DNA from: Proteocatella sphenisci DSM 23131
Lineage (GTDB): Bacteria; Bacillota; Clostridia; Peptostreptococcales; Filifactoraceae
Reading direction: 5' to 3'
Assembly (NCBI RefSeq): GCF_000423525.1
Contig: NZ_AUID01000011.1
Coordinates: 19,679 to 83,678 of the forward strand
Length of the DNA stretch: 64,000 nucleotides
The notes beneath the pieces were generated by a model, which saw only the letters and a list, made by a program, of their open reading frames with translations, did not search any database and was not told where the DNA came from. The position numbers and the translations under genes are program-made. This document shows, in pieces, positions 33,820 through 42,777 of this stretch; within the stretch, counting starts at the first letter, position 1; the number at the start of each line of letters is the position of its first letter.

Positions 33820-35511
33820 ATGGCAACATTTAATCCTGGTACATATACTGGAAAAGGCTACGGAGTACGCGGTAAAATAATCATAGAAGTTACTTTCTCG
33901 GAAACAGAAATTACAGGCATAGAAATCATTAAACACAAAGAAATTTTTGGTCAGGCATACGGCCTTGAAAGCTCCCCTTTTGAAAATTACATACCAAAGA
34001 TAATTCAATATCAGTCTTTAGCGGTTCCTATGGTTGTAGGTGCAGAAACAGTTTGTAAAGCCATTGTAAAAGCCATTAGTACCTGCGTTAAAGAAGCAGG
34101 AGGCGATTTGGAGGCACTCAAGAACAAATCGGTTCCCATTGCGTCAAAGAAGGAAGACCGAATTCTTGAAACGGACGTGGTAATATTTGGAAGCGGAATC
34201 GCAGGATTTTCTGCCGCATTAGAGGCACAATGCTGCGGTGCTGATGTAATACTTGTTGAAAAGCAGGGGATTGTGGGAGGATCTTCTGCTATTTGTGGTG
34301 GTAAAATTATTGCTGCGGGATCTGAAGTACAAAAGAAACAGGGTATATTAGATACTCCTCAGATGCTTTTTAACTTTTTAAAAAACGCCGCTGGAAATTT
34401 TCTGGATGATGACAAAATAAATTATTTCTGTTATCATTCCGCAGAAAATTTGGAATGGCTGGTAGAACAGGGCTTTGAAATACAAGACTTAGAAGCTCCT
34501 CATTCGTCTCAGCTTCCATGGAGAATTCACAACAGTATTGGTGGCGAAGGACAGACCATGGGATGGGGCGGCAGTTTTATCGTTCCGCTTAACAATTTGT
34601 TTAAGGAAAGAGGCGGGACTGTCCTGCTTGACACATCGCTTACAGAACTGATAGTGAAAGAAGGCAGAGTGTCCGGGGCAACAGCTGTGGACACACTAGA
34701 TGGAAGCACGGTAAAAATAATGGCGCGTAAAGGGGTTATTTTATGTACTGGCGGCTTTGCTGCCAACAGGGAAGTTGTAGAAGCGCGATATCCCTGGATG
34801 AAAAATTATTACTACAACTGTCCTGAATCAAGCCAGGGAGACGGAGCACTAGCAGCAGAAGCAATAGGTGCACGCAACTATCATCATCCTTATCTTCAGA
34901 CTATGCTTCTGCATGATCGAAGTGGCGCAGGTGTAAATGAAGAATCTGGACTTATAGTTACCCGTGACGGAAAGCGTTTCTGCAATGAATATCAGTTCCA
35001 CAGCCTGGTTGGTGCAGAACTTGCAAAAACCGGAAGCCCTGGCGCATGGTATATTACATGCGGGGAAGAACCATATCCGCTTTTAAATTATGCTTTGACA
35101 TTGTCAGATACACCAAAAGCTGGAAACATAGAAGAACTGGCTGAAAAAATGGATGTTGCCCCGGAAATCTTAAATTCAACTGTAGATCGCTACAATTATT
35201 TATGTGAAACTGGATTTGATGAAGATTTCGAAAAACCATCTAGTGAACTTCATGCATTAAAAGGACCTGAATATTACGCTGTATTTTTAAAACCAGCTGC
35301 ATCTATTACTTTTGGTGGACTTGAGATAGATATTGCAGCAAAGGTTCTTGATAGAGATGGAAGAGTTATCCCGGGGCTATTCGCTTCTGGAGAGGTAGCG
35401 AATACAGGGAATTTCGGACATGGAGTTCCTTCATGTGGATACAGTCTCGGCCATGCGCTTCACTTTGGACGTGTAGCTGCAAGATCGGCCTGTGGGAAAG
35501 AACTGCTTTAG
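33820..35511 (+). CDS. FMN-binding and FAD-binding fumarate-reductase-type flavoprotein
   Basis: A 563-residue soluble flavoprotein. An FMN_bind domain (about 5-95) has GAETVCKAI, whose Thr is the likely covalent FMN site. The FAD domain starts TDVVIFGSGIAGFSAALEA (near 120), and a C-terminal FAD-contacting loop reads GEVANTGNFGHGVPSCGYS. The arrangement is that of urocanate reductase and other enoate reductases using FMN to FAD transfer. There is no signal peptide, so it is cytosolic. The ATG/TTG pair at 33817-33820 follows GAAAGGAG. It probably reduces a C=C bond in the pathway encoded downstream. Confidence 0.88.
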   Translation: MATFNPGTYTGKGYGVRGKIIIEVTFSETEITGIEIIKHKEIFGQAYGLESSPFENYIPKIIQYQSLAVPMVVGAETVCKAIVKAISTCVKEAGGDLEALKNKSVPIASKKEDRILETDVVIFGSGIAGFSAALEAQCCGADVILVEKQGIVGGSSAICGGKIIAAGSEVQKKQGILDTPQMLFNFLKNAAGNFLDDDKINYFCYHSAENLEWLVEQGFEIQDLEAPHSSQLPWRIHNSIGGEGQTMGWGGSFIVPLNNLFKERGGTVLLDTSLTELIVKEGRVSGATAVDTLDGSTVKIMARKGVILCTGGFAANREVVEARYPWMKNYYYNCPESSQGDGALAAEAIGARNYHHPYLQTMLLHDRSGAGVNEESGLIVTRDGKRFCNEYQFHSLVGAELAKTGSPGAWYITCGEEPYPLLNYALTLSDTPKAGNIEELAEKMDVAPEILNSTVDRYNYLCETGFDEDFEKPSSELHALKGPEYYAVFLKPAASITFGGLEIDIAAKVLDRDGRVIPGLFASGEVANTGNFGHGVPSCGYSLGHALHFGRVAARSACGKELL

Positions 35512-35542
35512 ATTTGTTAAAAGAACTGCTTCAGATTGGTTA
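35497..35542 (+). repeat. Two 23-base imperfect tandem repeats across the stop codon
   Basis: 35497-35519 and 35520-35542 match at 21 of 23 positions. The unit contains AAAGAACTGCTT and the flavoprotein's stop codon, so the second unit is an out-of-gene copy of the last codons. Confidence 0.85.
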
Positions 35543-35623
35543 ATGTTGACAACTTTTCAGATTACCCGTATTATTGATAATAATTAAACTTATATTATTA
35601 GAGATATTATGGGGGATGGAATA

Positions 35624-36526
35624 TTGAATAAAGGGATAACTCTTCTTCAGATTGAATATTTTATTGCAGTGGCAAGGAGTCTTAATTTTACAGATGCTGC
35701 TAAAAGCATGTACGTCGCGCAGCCTTCACTGAGCAAGCAAATCGCCCTGCTTGAAAAAGAAATCGGCGTTCAGCTTTTTAACAGATCCACCAGAGGGGTG
35801 CGGCTTACTCCTGCAGGCGCAGTATTATACAAAGAAATGGGAAATGTACTTGAAACGATTCATGAGGCTATAGAAAAATCATCACAGAAGAATCTGGGAG
35901 AACAGGGTTCCATAACAATCGGATGCCTTGACACAATGGATACAGACAATTTTCTTCCTCCTTTTATAAAATCATTCAAGGAAAATCACAGGGGAATCAG
36001 CATGGTTTTTGAAAGACACAGCTTTAAGGCATTGAGAGAAAAGCTCATGAGCGGAAGCCTTGATGTCATATTTACTCTTTCCTTTGAAATTGATGATTCG
36101 CTTGATATAGTTTATGACACTATTTTCAAATCGCGCACCAGCATAGTGATGTCAACAACAAATCCTCTGTCAGATAAAGAAAACCTGACTTTTAAGGATA
36201 TAAGAAATGAAGATTTCGTATTCATATCAAGAGATGAATCTCCCAGGGGATTTGATGGAGTGATTTCCCTTTGCAGAGAACATGGGTTTGCCCCTAATAT
36301 AGTCAGGCAGCTGCCAAATATTGGATCTCTGCTTTTATGCGTAGAATCTGGAATTGGGATTTCCATACTGGATTCTAACATAAGAAGGCATAATTCGAGC
36401 TTAAAGCATTTTGAAATCGAAAATGACCAGGTCGACGTCGTCATGGCCTGGAAGAAAGACAATGTTAATCCTTCTGTTTCGCTGTTTACAAACAGCGTGC
36501 TCAGCAGGGAGATTGAAAATTCATAA
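35624..36526 (+). CDS. LysR-family transcriptional regulator
   Basis: A 300-residue LysR protein. The N-terminal winged helix reads LQIEYFIAVARSLNFTDAAK then YVAQPSLSKQIALLEKEIG; the effector-binding domain covers about 90-295. TTG 35624 is favoured as start because GGGGGATGG sits at 35611; ATG 35609 overlaps that site. It lies between the FMN/FAD flavoprotein and the DUF1097-hydrolase operon, which it probably activates. Effector unknown; the pathway substrate is the likely inducer. Confidence 0.93.
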   Translation: MNKGITLLQIEYFIAVARSLNFTDAAKSMYVAQPSLSKQIALLEKEIGVQLFNRSTRGVRLTPAGAVLYKEMGNVLETIHEAIEKSSQKNLGEQGSITIGCLDTMDTDNFLPPFIKSFKENHRGISMVFERHSFKALREKLMSGSLDVIFTLSFEIDDSLDIVYDTIFKSRTSIVMSTTNPLSDKENLTFKDIRNEDFVFISRDESPRGFDGVISLCREHGFAPNIVRQLPNIGSLLLCVESGIGISILDSNIRRHNSSLKHFEIENDQVDVVMAWKKDNVNPSVSLFTNSVLSREIENS

Positions 36527-36567
36527 ATAAATATACAAAATCAATAAAACTGATATTTTGATATTAG

Positions 36568-36600
36568 AGCGGCACTCTTAAAAAAGAGCCGCTTTTTTTT
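36568..36600 (+). terminator. Rho-independent terminator of the lysR gene
   Basis: AGCGGCACTCTT pairs with AAGAGCCGCT with one bulge, followed by eight T. Confidence 0.9.
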
Positions 36601-36640
36601 GTGCGAAAAGATATATGAGCGCTCACCGGGTCAGGCAAAC

Positions 36641-36661
36641 GTTATTCCTTTTTAGAATAAC
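36641..36661. promoter_or_regulatory. Inverted repeat, candidate LysR box
   Basis: GTTATTC (36641-36647) and GAATAAC (36655-36661) form a perfect repeat with 7-base spacer, containing the T-N11-A pattern of LysR sites. It is 100 bases upstream of the DUF1097 gene, where an activator would bind. Confidence 0.5.
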
Positions 36662-36760
36662 TGATATTCCTTCTGGATATTTCTAATAAATCGGAATGTT
36701 TGATAAAATGTAAACAAGATATTGATCTGCGATATCTAATACATAAAAGGAGAAAAAATC

Positions 36761-37309
36761 ATGTCAATTAAAAGAAAAGCTTTATTAATTCAGGCGGCAG
36801 GTGGATCTGTTGTGCTGGCACTGGCAATGCAGCCGGTCTTCATCATGGGGTATGGCAGTTATGTCTGGATACTGTTTACTGCACTTATCCTGTTCTTTGC
36901 TACTGGTGCAGATTTCAAAAAGATACCTTCAATTATCTTATCGTTTGCATGTGGATTAGCGTGGGCCGCGCTGAACGGAATTTTAATGGGAGCTTTAAGT
37001 GGAGCGCCGATGTGGGTTTCAGGGATACTGCTTACAATACTTATGGTTTTCTCAATTCTTACGGTTCATGAAAATCTTCTGAGAGACAGCATTGTTGGGA
37101 ATATACCAAGTCTGTTTATGGGATTTGCCCTTACTATCTTCATGACATCAGGACATTCCCTTGCACCTGTAATCAATCAGATGCACCTGCTCGCATTTTT
37201 CACTGCAGGGATTGTAATGAGCGTACTGCTGGTACTTGTAGGTGGATTCTTCTGTACGATGATTCTTGGAAAAGACTGGCCTAAACATGTGTATGGCGGA
37301 GCTGAGTAA
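36761..37309 (+). CDS. DUF1097 membrane protein
   Basis: A 182-residue protein with about five membrane helices. DUF1097 features are VLALAMQPVFIMGYGSYVW and FFATGADFKKIPSIILSFACG. Family members are often next to uptake or catabolic genes; a channel or permease role is suspected but not shown. AAAAGGAG precedes the ATG. It is the first gene after the candidate LysR box and may bring the substrate into the cell. Confidence 0.8.
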   Translation: MSIKRKALLIQAAGGSVVLALAMQPVFIMGYGSYVWILFTALILFFATGADFKKIPSIILSFACGLAWAALNGILMGALSGAPMWVSGILLTILMVFSILTVHENLLRDSIVGNIPSLFMGFALTIFMTSGHSLAPVINQMHLLAFFTAGIVMSVLLVLVGGFFCTMILGKDWPKHVYGGAE

Positions 37310-37342
37310 ACCAAAACAATAAGAAAATAAAGGAGAGAAACA

Positions 37343-38146
37343 ATGTCACTTAGACCGGAATTAACGGATGTGGAAAAGATACTGAGCTATTCTAAATATT
37401 ATGATCTGGCAATGACTCCAGTTCCTGAAGAGAAGCTGGCCATACTTGAAAAAGGTCCCATAGATTCGGGCCTTGCATTAAAGATAGAAGACAGAAATGA
37501 TCTTTTCAAGCCTGGATATCTCGAGTGTGAAACGGGGTACTGCATTATGGAAGATGGCACCGGGTATCTGGCTAATCATACATTCATGCCTGGGGTAACG
37601 AAGGAAATGTTTGAATGGTGGTTTGCTTGGCACTCCATGGAAGATTTGAGATACAGGATATGGGACCCGGAAGATCACTTCTATGCAAGAAATCAAAACA
37701 GAGAGAAAGTTCTTGATTCATCGCTTCCTATGAGGGAAAGAACCTGGGGGACGCAGCATGTTATTTTGGAAGATATCGGCGGAGGCGCTGACGATCTTAT
37801 ACTTAATTTCGAATATCCTGACAAAATGGGATATGACATAGAAAAAGTTGGAAGTGAATACTGCGCATCAATGATGTGTGCAAATGGCCACGGTCCTGTC
37901 CCAGGGCAGGGAGTAGCTGCGGTAATGACACATATGATAAGAGAAGCAGAGGGCGGGATCGAGCTGAGAAGTCGTTTCTGGATAGGATATCAGATCATAG
38001 ACGTAAAGCCTGTAAAGCTTGTTCCAGATGGAATAAAAATACCTGAATTTGTGCCAAGAGGATTGTTTGCGCACAATTTAAAAGAGTTCACTCATCTTGC
38101 ACATATCTTGCCTATGGTATATGAAGAGGAAAAAGATAATTTCTAA
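37343..38146 (+). CDS. DAPG/phloretin-hydrolase-like C-C hydrolase (PhlG family)
   Basis: A 267-residue protein matching the PhlG/Phy family of zinc hydrolases that cleave the carbon-carbon bond between an acyl group and a phloroglucinol ring. Conserved stretches are YLANHTFMPGVTKEMFEWWF, FAWHSMEDLRYRIWDPEDHF, and the C-terminal HNLKEFTHLAHILP. In PhlG a His and Glu in such a C-terminal helix bind zinc. The exact substrate is not readable; phloretin, acylphloroglucinols or another aryl ketone are options. It is the most informative gene for the pathway around it. AAAGGAGAG precedes the ATG. Confidence 0.82.
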   Translation: MSLRPELTDVEKILSYSKYYDLAMTPVPEEKLAILEKGPIDSGLALKIEDRNDLFKPGYLECETGYCIMEDGTGYLANHTFMPGVTKEMFEWWFAWHSMEDLRYRIWDPEDHFYARNQNREKVLDSSLPMRERTWGTQHVILEDIGGGADDLILNFEYPDKMGYDIEKVGSEYCASMMCANGHGPVPGQGVAAVMTHMIREAEGGIELRSRFWIGYQIIDVKPVKLVPDGIKIPEFVPRGLFAHNLKEFTHLAHILPMVYEEEKDNF

Positions 38147-38165
38147 TTTAACAGGAGGAATAAAA

Positions 38166-39107
38166 TTGAAAAAAAAGATAATGGGAATAACTGCTGGAAG
38201 AAAAAACAGCAACAGTGAAATTCTATTAAAAGAAGCGCTTTGGGCGTGCCAGGAAGCTGGAGCTGAAGTTACGATGATAAATCTGAGAGACTATAATATA
38301 CTTGATTGCACTGGCTGCACTGCATGTACTCATGGAATGTCTCAGGGCAAAAATGTAGGTTGTACTCTTGATGAAAAAGATGACAAAAAAGCAATAATGG
38401 AAGTCATGCTTGAACAGGATGGGGTAATATTTTCAACACCTACCTATGATCTCATGGGTTGTGCTATGATGGCTAAATTCCTGCAAAGAGGCCTGAGCTA
38501 CGAAACATCATTCCTGGAAGCTATTAACGCAATAGAACACAGAGACAGAGTGGGCGGACTTATTGCAGTAGGGGGATCAACCCGCTCGTGGATGTCGATG
38601 GCGCTTGAATCGATTCAGGCGGGAATGTTCACTACGGATATAAATGTGGTGGATATGTATCTTGCGACAAGGATTCCTGCAAGTTCTCAATGTCTGCTCC
38701 ATGACGATATGCTTGAAAGAGCGAGGCTGGTCGGAGAAAATGTCCTCAAGGCAGCAAGCACTCCTGTGGAAGAAAGAAAATGGCTTGGAGATCCTGACAT
38801 GGGATGGTGTCCAAACTGTCATTCAAATGCTTTGATACTTGGAGAGCCTCAGTGGGATGGGCTTCATTATCCTATCGAATGCCAGGTTTGCGGAGCTGGA
38901 GGCACGCTCGAAAAAACTGAAGCGGGCAGCTGGAAATTCGTGATTCAGGAAGATGGGCTTGAAAGAGACAGAACGACTGTAGAAGGAAGATCTAAGCATC
39001 TGGTAGAGATTTCTCATACACAGGGAGGTTTCTATACAAAAGAAAATCTGGATATAGTTCAGGCTAAAATCGGTAAATACAAAAATATGACTTTCCCGTC
39101 AATATAA
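38166..39107 (+). CDS. NADPH-dependent FMN reductase-type protein with zinc-ribbon tail
   Basis: A 313-residue protein. Residues 1-200 are a flavodoxin-like FMN reductase fold (MGITAGRKNSNSEILLKEAL, then the Cys motif CTGCTACTHG, as in iron-sulfur flavoproteins). The tail carries two CxxC pairs, CPNC and CQVCGAGG, that could bind zinc or a cluster. TTG 38166 is the start: AGGAGG at 38153 is correctly spaced and the sequence KKKIMGITAGR begins there. It may shuttle electrons to the two flavoprotein reductases. Confidence 0.82.
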   Translation: MKKKIMGITAGRKNSNSEILLKEALWACQEAGAEVTMINLRDYNILDCTGCTACTHGMSQGKNVGCTLDEKDDKKAIMEVMLEQDGVIFSTPTYDLMGCAMMAKFLQRGLSYETSFLEAINAIEHRDRVGGLIAVGGSTRSWMSMALESIQAGMFTTDINVVDMYLATRIPASSQCLLHDDMLERARLVGENVLKAASTPVEERKWLGDPDMGWCPNCHSNALILGEPQWDGLHYPIECQVCGAGGTLEKTEAGSWKFVIQEDGLERDRTTVEGRSKHLVEISHTQGGFYTKENLDIVQAKIGKYKNMTFPSI

Positions 39108-39122
39108 TTTAGGAGGAACGAG

Positions 39123-40604
39123 ATGAAAAATATAAATACAGATGTGATTGTTGTTGCAGCAGGACTTTCCGGGCTGGCGGCCTGCATTGCAGCTGCTGAA
39201 AATGGAGCGAAGGTTGTCGTGTTCGAAAAATCAAACACTACAGGTGGTGCTGCTAATATGGGAATGGGGCCACTTGGTATAGGCTCATCAATACAGAAAA
39301 ATCAAATGGTTAATCTTACGCCGGGAGAAGCTTTCAGAAAACACATGTATTTTACCCATTACAAAGTAGATGCACGAATGGTAAGAGATTATTACTATAA
39401 ATCAGGCGACACGATTGACTGGCTGATGGACATGGGAGTGGAGTTTGCAGGAGTACAGAGAGCATTCAGCGCAGACGAAGCTACAAGACCATATTCTGAC
39501 GGTGAATTTACATGGCATGTTGTAAAACCAGAAGGCGGAGGCATGCCGGGCCCTAGATCTGCATCTGCAATGACAAAAAAAATGACAGAGAGAGCTGTAG
39601 AACTTGGCGTTGAGTTTATATATGAGACTCCGGTAAACAAGATAATAATGGAAGATGGGATGGTAGCCGGAGTAATTGCAAAGGACAAAGATGGACAGGA
39701 AACAGAGGCAAGAGCAAAGGCTGTTATAATTGCGACAGGCGGTTTTGGTGAAAATCCTGAGATGATAAAGGAACTTACCGGATACGAATTTGGAAAGACA
39801 ATATTTAACTTTGCAATTCCTGGGATGAGAGGGGATGGACTTAGAATGGCCTGGGAAGCAGGAGCGGGACGTACTCAGCCATCGATGGAGCTTATGTATC
39901 AGCTTCCTGATAATATGAATCACTTCATTCTTGATGGGGCATTCCGTCAGCCATGTCTGTGGGTCAACAGAAATGGTCAGAGATTCATGCCTGAGGATCA
40001 GATAGGAAATACCACATTCACTGGAAATGCGATTACATCTCAGCCGGGGATGATTGCTTATTCAATATTTGACAGCAAGCTGCTGAAAAAATACAAGAAA
40101 AAAGGTCCGGATATGGTATCGCATGTTCACCCACATGATTTGTATGACCATTTTGACGAGCAGTGGGAAAAAGACCTTGAAGCAGGATATGAGCCTATAG
40201 CGCAGGCTGACACAATAGAGGAGCTTGCAGAAAAGGCAGGTATTGATGTGGCTGGACTGGTTGCACAGGTAGATGAATACAACGAGATGTGCGAAGCTGG
40301 GTATGATGAAATATTTGAGAAAAACAGAAATTACATGCAGCCAATTGAAAAAGGGCCATTCTACTGCTGTCGCCAGAATGTCGGAGCGTACGGCTCAGTT
40401 GGAGGGATCCTGATAAACCACAAAACAGAAGTAATGGATCAGGATTCAAGAGTTATACCTTCTTTATACGCAGTAGGAACCGATGCCTGCAATATTTACG
40501 GAGAGAGTTACCCGTTTATTTTATCAGGAAACACGATGGGATTCTGTCTCAACAGCGGACGTATTGCCGGAGAGAATGCGGCAATACTTATAGAAGAATT
40601 TTAA
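39123..40604 (+). CDS. FAD-dependent reductase of the fumarate reductase flavoprotein type
   Basis: A 493-residue protein with the FAD_binding_2 fold. It opens VIVVAAGLSGLAACIAAAEN, where the first Gly of the usual GxGxxG is Ala; later parts include IIATGGFGENPEMI and a C-terminal GNTMGFCLNSGRIAGENAA. It lacks an FMN_bind domain, unlike the protein at 33820. Related enzymes reduce or dehydrogenate cyclic enones and steroids. It is 15 bases from the FMN reductase gene, so they are cotranscribed. Confidence 0.86.
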   Translation: MKNINTDVIVVAAGLSGLAACIAAAENGAKVVVFEKSNTTGGAANMGMGPLGIGSSIQKNQMVNLTPGEAFRKHMYFTHYKVDARMVRDYYYKSGDTIDWLMDMGVEFAGVQRAFSADEATRPYSDGEFTWHVVKPEGGGMPGPRSASAMTKKMTERAVELGVEFIYETPVNKIIMEDGMVAGVIAKDKDGQETEARAKAVIIATGGFGENPEMIKELTGYEFGKTIFNFAIPGMRGDGLRMAWEAGAGRTQPSMELMYQLPDNMNHFILDGAFRQPCLWVNRNGQRFMPEDQIGNTTFTGNAITSQPGMIAYSIFDSKLLKKYKKKGPDMVSHVHPHDLYDHFDEQWEKDLEAGYEPIAQADTIEELAEKAGIDVAGLVAQVDEYNEMCEAGYDEIFEKNRNYMQPIEKGPFYCCRQNVGAYGSVGGILINHKTEVMDQDSRVIPSLYAVGTDACNIYGESYPFILSGNTMGFCLNSGRIAGENAAILIEEF

Positions 40605-40674
40605 GTAATTTTCAATCAGAGCACAGGCCGGCAGAATCTAAATGCCTGCCTGTGTTTAACGTACAGGAGGAATA

Positions 40675-42759
40675 ATGAAAATATATATTGACGGAAATAA
40701 TATAGAAGCAGAAGAAGGCGCATCAGTGCTTGAAACTGCTCTGGATGCGGGGATTTATATACCTCATCTCTGCAATCACCCTGATTTAGAGGCAGCCGGG
40801 GGATGCAGGCTCTGTTCAGTAGAAATAGAAGGAATCGAAGGGGCTGTACAGTCATGCATGACAACCGTTGAAGATGGAATGATTGTTCATACAAAGTCTG
40901 AAAAGGCTGAACAGACAAGAAAAATGGCCATGGAGCTCATACTGGCAACCCACCCTGCCGATTGTACAGGATGCCCTAAATATGGCAAATGCGAGCTTCA
41001 GTCCATATATCAGTACATGGGAGTAAGTCCGGAAAAATGGAGAAAAAAATCCAGAACATTTGCAAATGACGACAGCAATCCCCTGATATCTCATATGTTC
41101 ACAAGATGTATAAGGTGCGGCAGATGCATAAGAGCCTGTAGAGAATTAAGAGGTGTCAAGGTGCTGGATTTCCAGAAAACCAAAGATGGAATCCGTGCAG
41201 GAATTGAGGAAGGAAAGACATTGAAGGAGGCGGGGTGCAAATTCTGCGGAGCCTGCATAGAAGTATGCCCTACCGGTTCTATCATGGATGCACTTGGAAT
41301 TATAAAAGAAAATGTGGCGTACAGTGATTCTGTAGTCCCATGCAAAAGTGCATGTCCTGCAAATGTTGATATACCAAGATATATAAGATATATCAAGAAC
41401 GGCGATTTTGGAAAGGCTACGGCAGTCGTACGCGAAAAGGTTCCGTTTCCGGAAATATTAGGCAGCATCTGCAGTCATGCATGTGAGGATGCATGCAGAA
41501 GAAGCGAGCTTAGTGAACCTGTTTCTGTATGCAGGCTGAAGCGCGCTGCAGCAGCAAAGGATGATTTTGCCTGGAAAGAAAAATCCTTGAAATCAGAAAG
41601 CACGGGCAAAAAATCTGCAGTTATAGGTGCAGGTCCGGCGGGGCTTACTGCTGCATATTATCTTGCAAAAAAAGGCCACTCAGTGACTGTTTATGAGGAA
41701 AATGAAAAAGCAGGCGGCCAATGCCGTTATGGAATTCCAGCATACAGGCTTCCTGATGAAGTCTTAGACCGGGAAATCGCACACATATTAGATGCCGGGG
41801 TAGAGCTTAAGACATCGGTAAAGAGACTTTCGCCGGAAGAACTTTTGAAAGAAGGCTGCGATGCAGTAATAGTGGCAGCGGGAACTCACAGGGGAACAAA
41901 GCTTCCGATACCGGGAAATGATTTAGATGGAGTATATGTAAATGCTGACTTTTTGAAAAGAGCAAGACTTCATAATCCTCTTTCAGTTGGAGAAAGAGTC
42001 ATGGTACTTGGTGGAGGAAACGTTGCATATGACTGCGCAAGAACAGCCCTGAGACTAGGAGCAAAAGAGGTCCATATAGCCTGCCTTGAGAACCTTCAGC
42101 AGATGACAGCGACAGAAGATGAAATCGAGGAAGGAAGAGAAGAAGGCATAATCTTGCATTCCGCTCACTCATTCCTCAGGATCACAGGCAAAGAGAAGAC
42201 GGAAGGAGTGGAGCTTCAGAAGGTAGATAAATTCTATTTTGATGAAAACAGAAAAGCCGTAATAGAGCTTCAGGAAGGTACTAATGAAATAATTCCTGTT
42301 GACAATGTTATTTTTGCAGTAGGTCAAAAACCTGCTGGTACTGAAAATATGGGGCTTGAGCTTGTAAATAATGCTTATGTCAAAGTGGATGAAAACTCAA
42401 GGACAAGCCTGGAGGGCGTTTATGCGGCAGGCGACGTGGTAACAGGCACAAAAACGGTTATTGCTGCAATTGCAGCTGGAAGGAAAGCTGCTTCAGAGGT
42501 TGATAAATATTTAGGCGGTGATGGGGATATTTCTGAGGAACTTTTAGATAAAGAAGAACCGGATCATTTTATAGGCAGGACAGAATCATTTGGAGATTTA
42601 TCAAGATATATCCCGCAAATATCAGATGCAGATAAAAGAAGATCGACTTTTGATATGGTTGAGCAGACGCTTACAGAGGAAGCAGCAATATGTGAAGCCA
42701 GCCGCTGCCTGCAGTGCGATTTGAGATTGAAAATAACAAAGCCGAAGCTATGGAATTAA
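40675..42759 (+). CDS. NuoG/ferredoxin-type plus GltD/NfnB-type electron-input protein
   Basis: A 694-residue fusion. Residues 1-75 are a [2Fe-2S] domain (CNHP, then GGCRLCSVE, then SCM). A His-Cys segment (HPADCTGCPKYGKCELQ) and two [4Fe-4S] sites (CIRCGRCIRAC, CKFCGACIEVCP) follow. From about 220 comes a GltD/NfnB-like region with an N-terminal Cys cluster (CKSACPANVDIPRYI), an FAD motif VIGAGPAGLTAAYYLA and a second nucleotide motif VLGGGNVAYDCAR. Such proteins take electrons from NAD(P)H and pass them along Fe-S centres. It is likely the NAD(P)H entry point for the pathway reductases. An AGGAGG site precedes the ATG. Confidence 0.88.
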   Translation: MKIYIDGNNIEAEEGASVLETALDAGIYIPHLCNHPDLEAAGGCRLCSVEIEGIEGAVQSCMTTVEDGMIVHTKSEKAEQTRKMAMELILATHPADCTGCPKYGKCELQSIYQYMGVSPEKWRKKSRTFANDDSNPLISHMFTRCIRCGRCIRACRELRGVKVLDFQKTKDGIRAGIEEGKTLKEAGCKFCGACIEVCPTGSIMDALGIIKENVAYSDSVVPCKSACPANVDIPRYIRYIKNGDFGKATAVVREKVPFPEILGSICSHACEDACRRSELSEPVSVCRLKRAAAAKDDFAWKEKSLKSESTGKKSAVIGAGPAGLTAAYYLAKKGHSVTVYEENEKAGGQCRYGIPAYRLPDEVLDREIAHILDAGVELKTSVKRLSPEELLKEGCDAVIVAAGTHRGTKLPIPGNDLDGVYVNADFLKRARLHNPLSVGERVMVLGGGNVAYDCARTALRLGAKEVHIACLENLQQMTATEDEIEEGREEGIILHSAHSFLRITGKEKTEGVELQKVDKFYFDENRKAVIELQEGTNEIIPVDNVIFAVGQKPAGTENMGLELVNNAYVKVDENSRTSLEGVYAAGDVVTGTKTVIAAIAAGRKAASEVDKYLGGDGDISEELLDKEEPDHFIGRTESFGDLSRYIPQISDADKRRSTFDMVEQTLTEEAAICEASRCLQCDLRLKITKPKLWN

Positions 42760-42777
42760 TATTAGGGGGTGAAGAAA

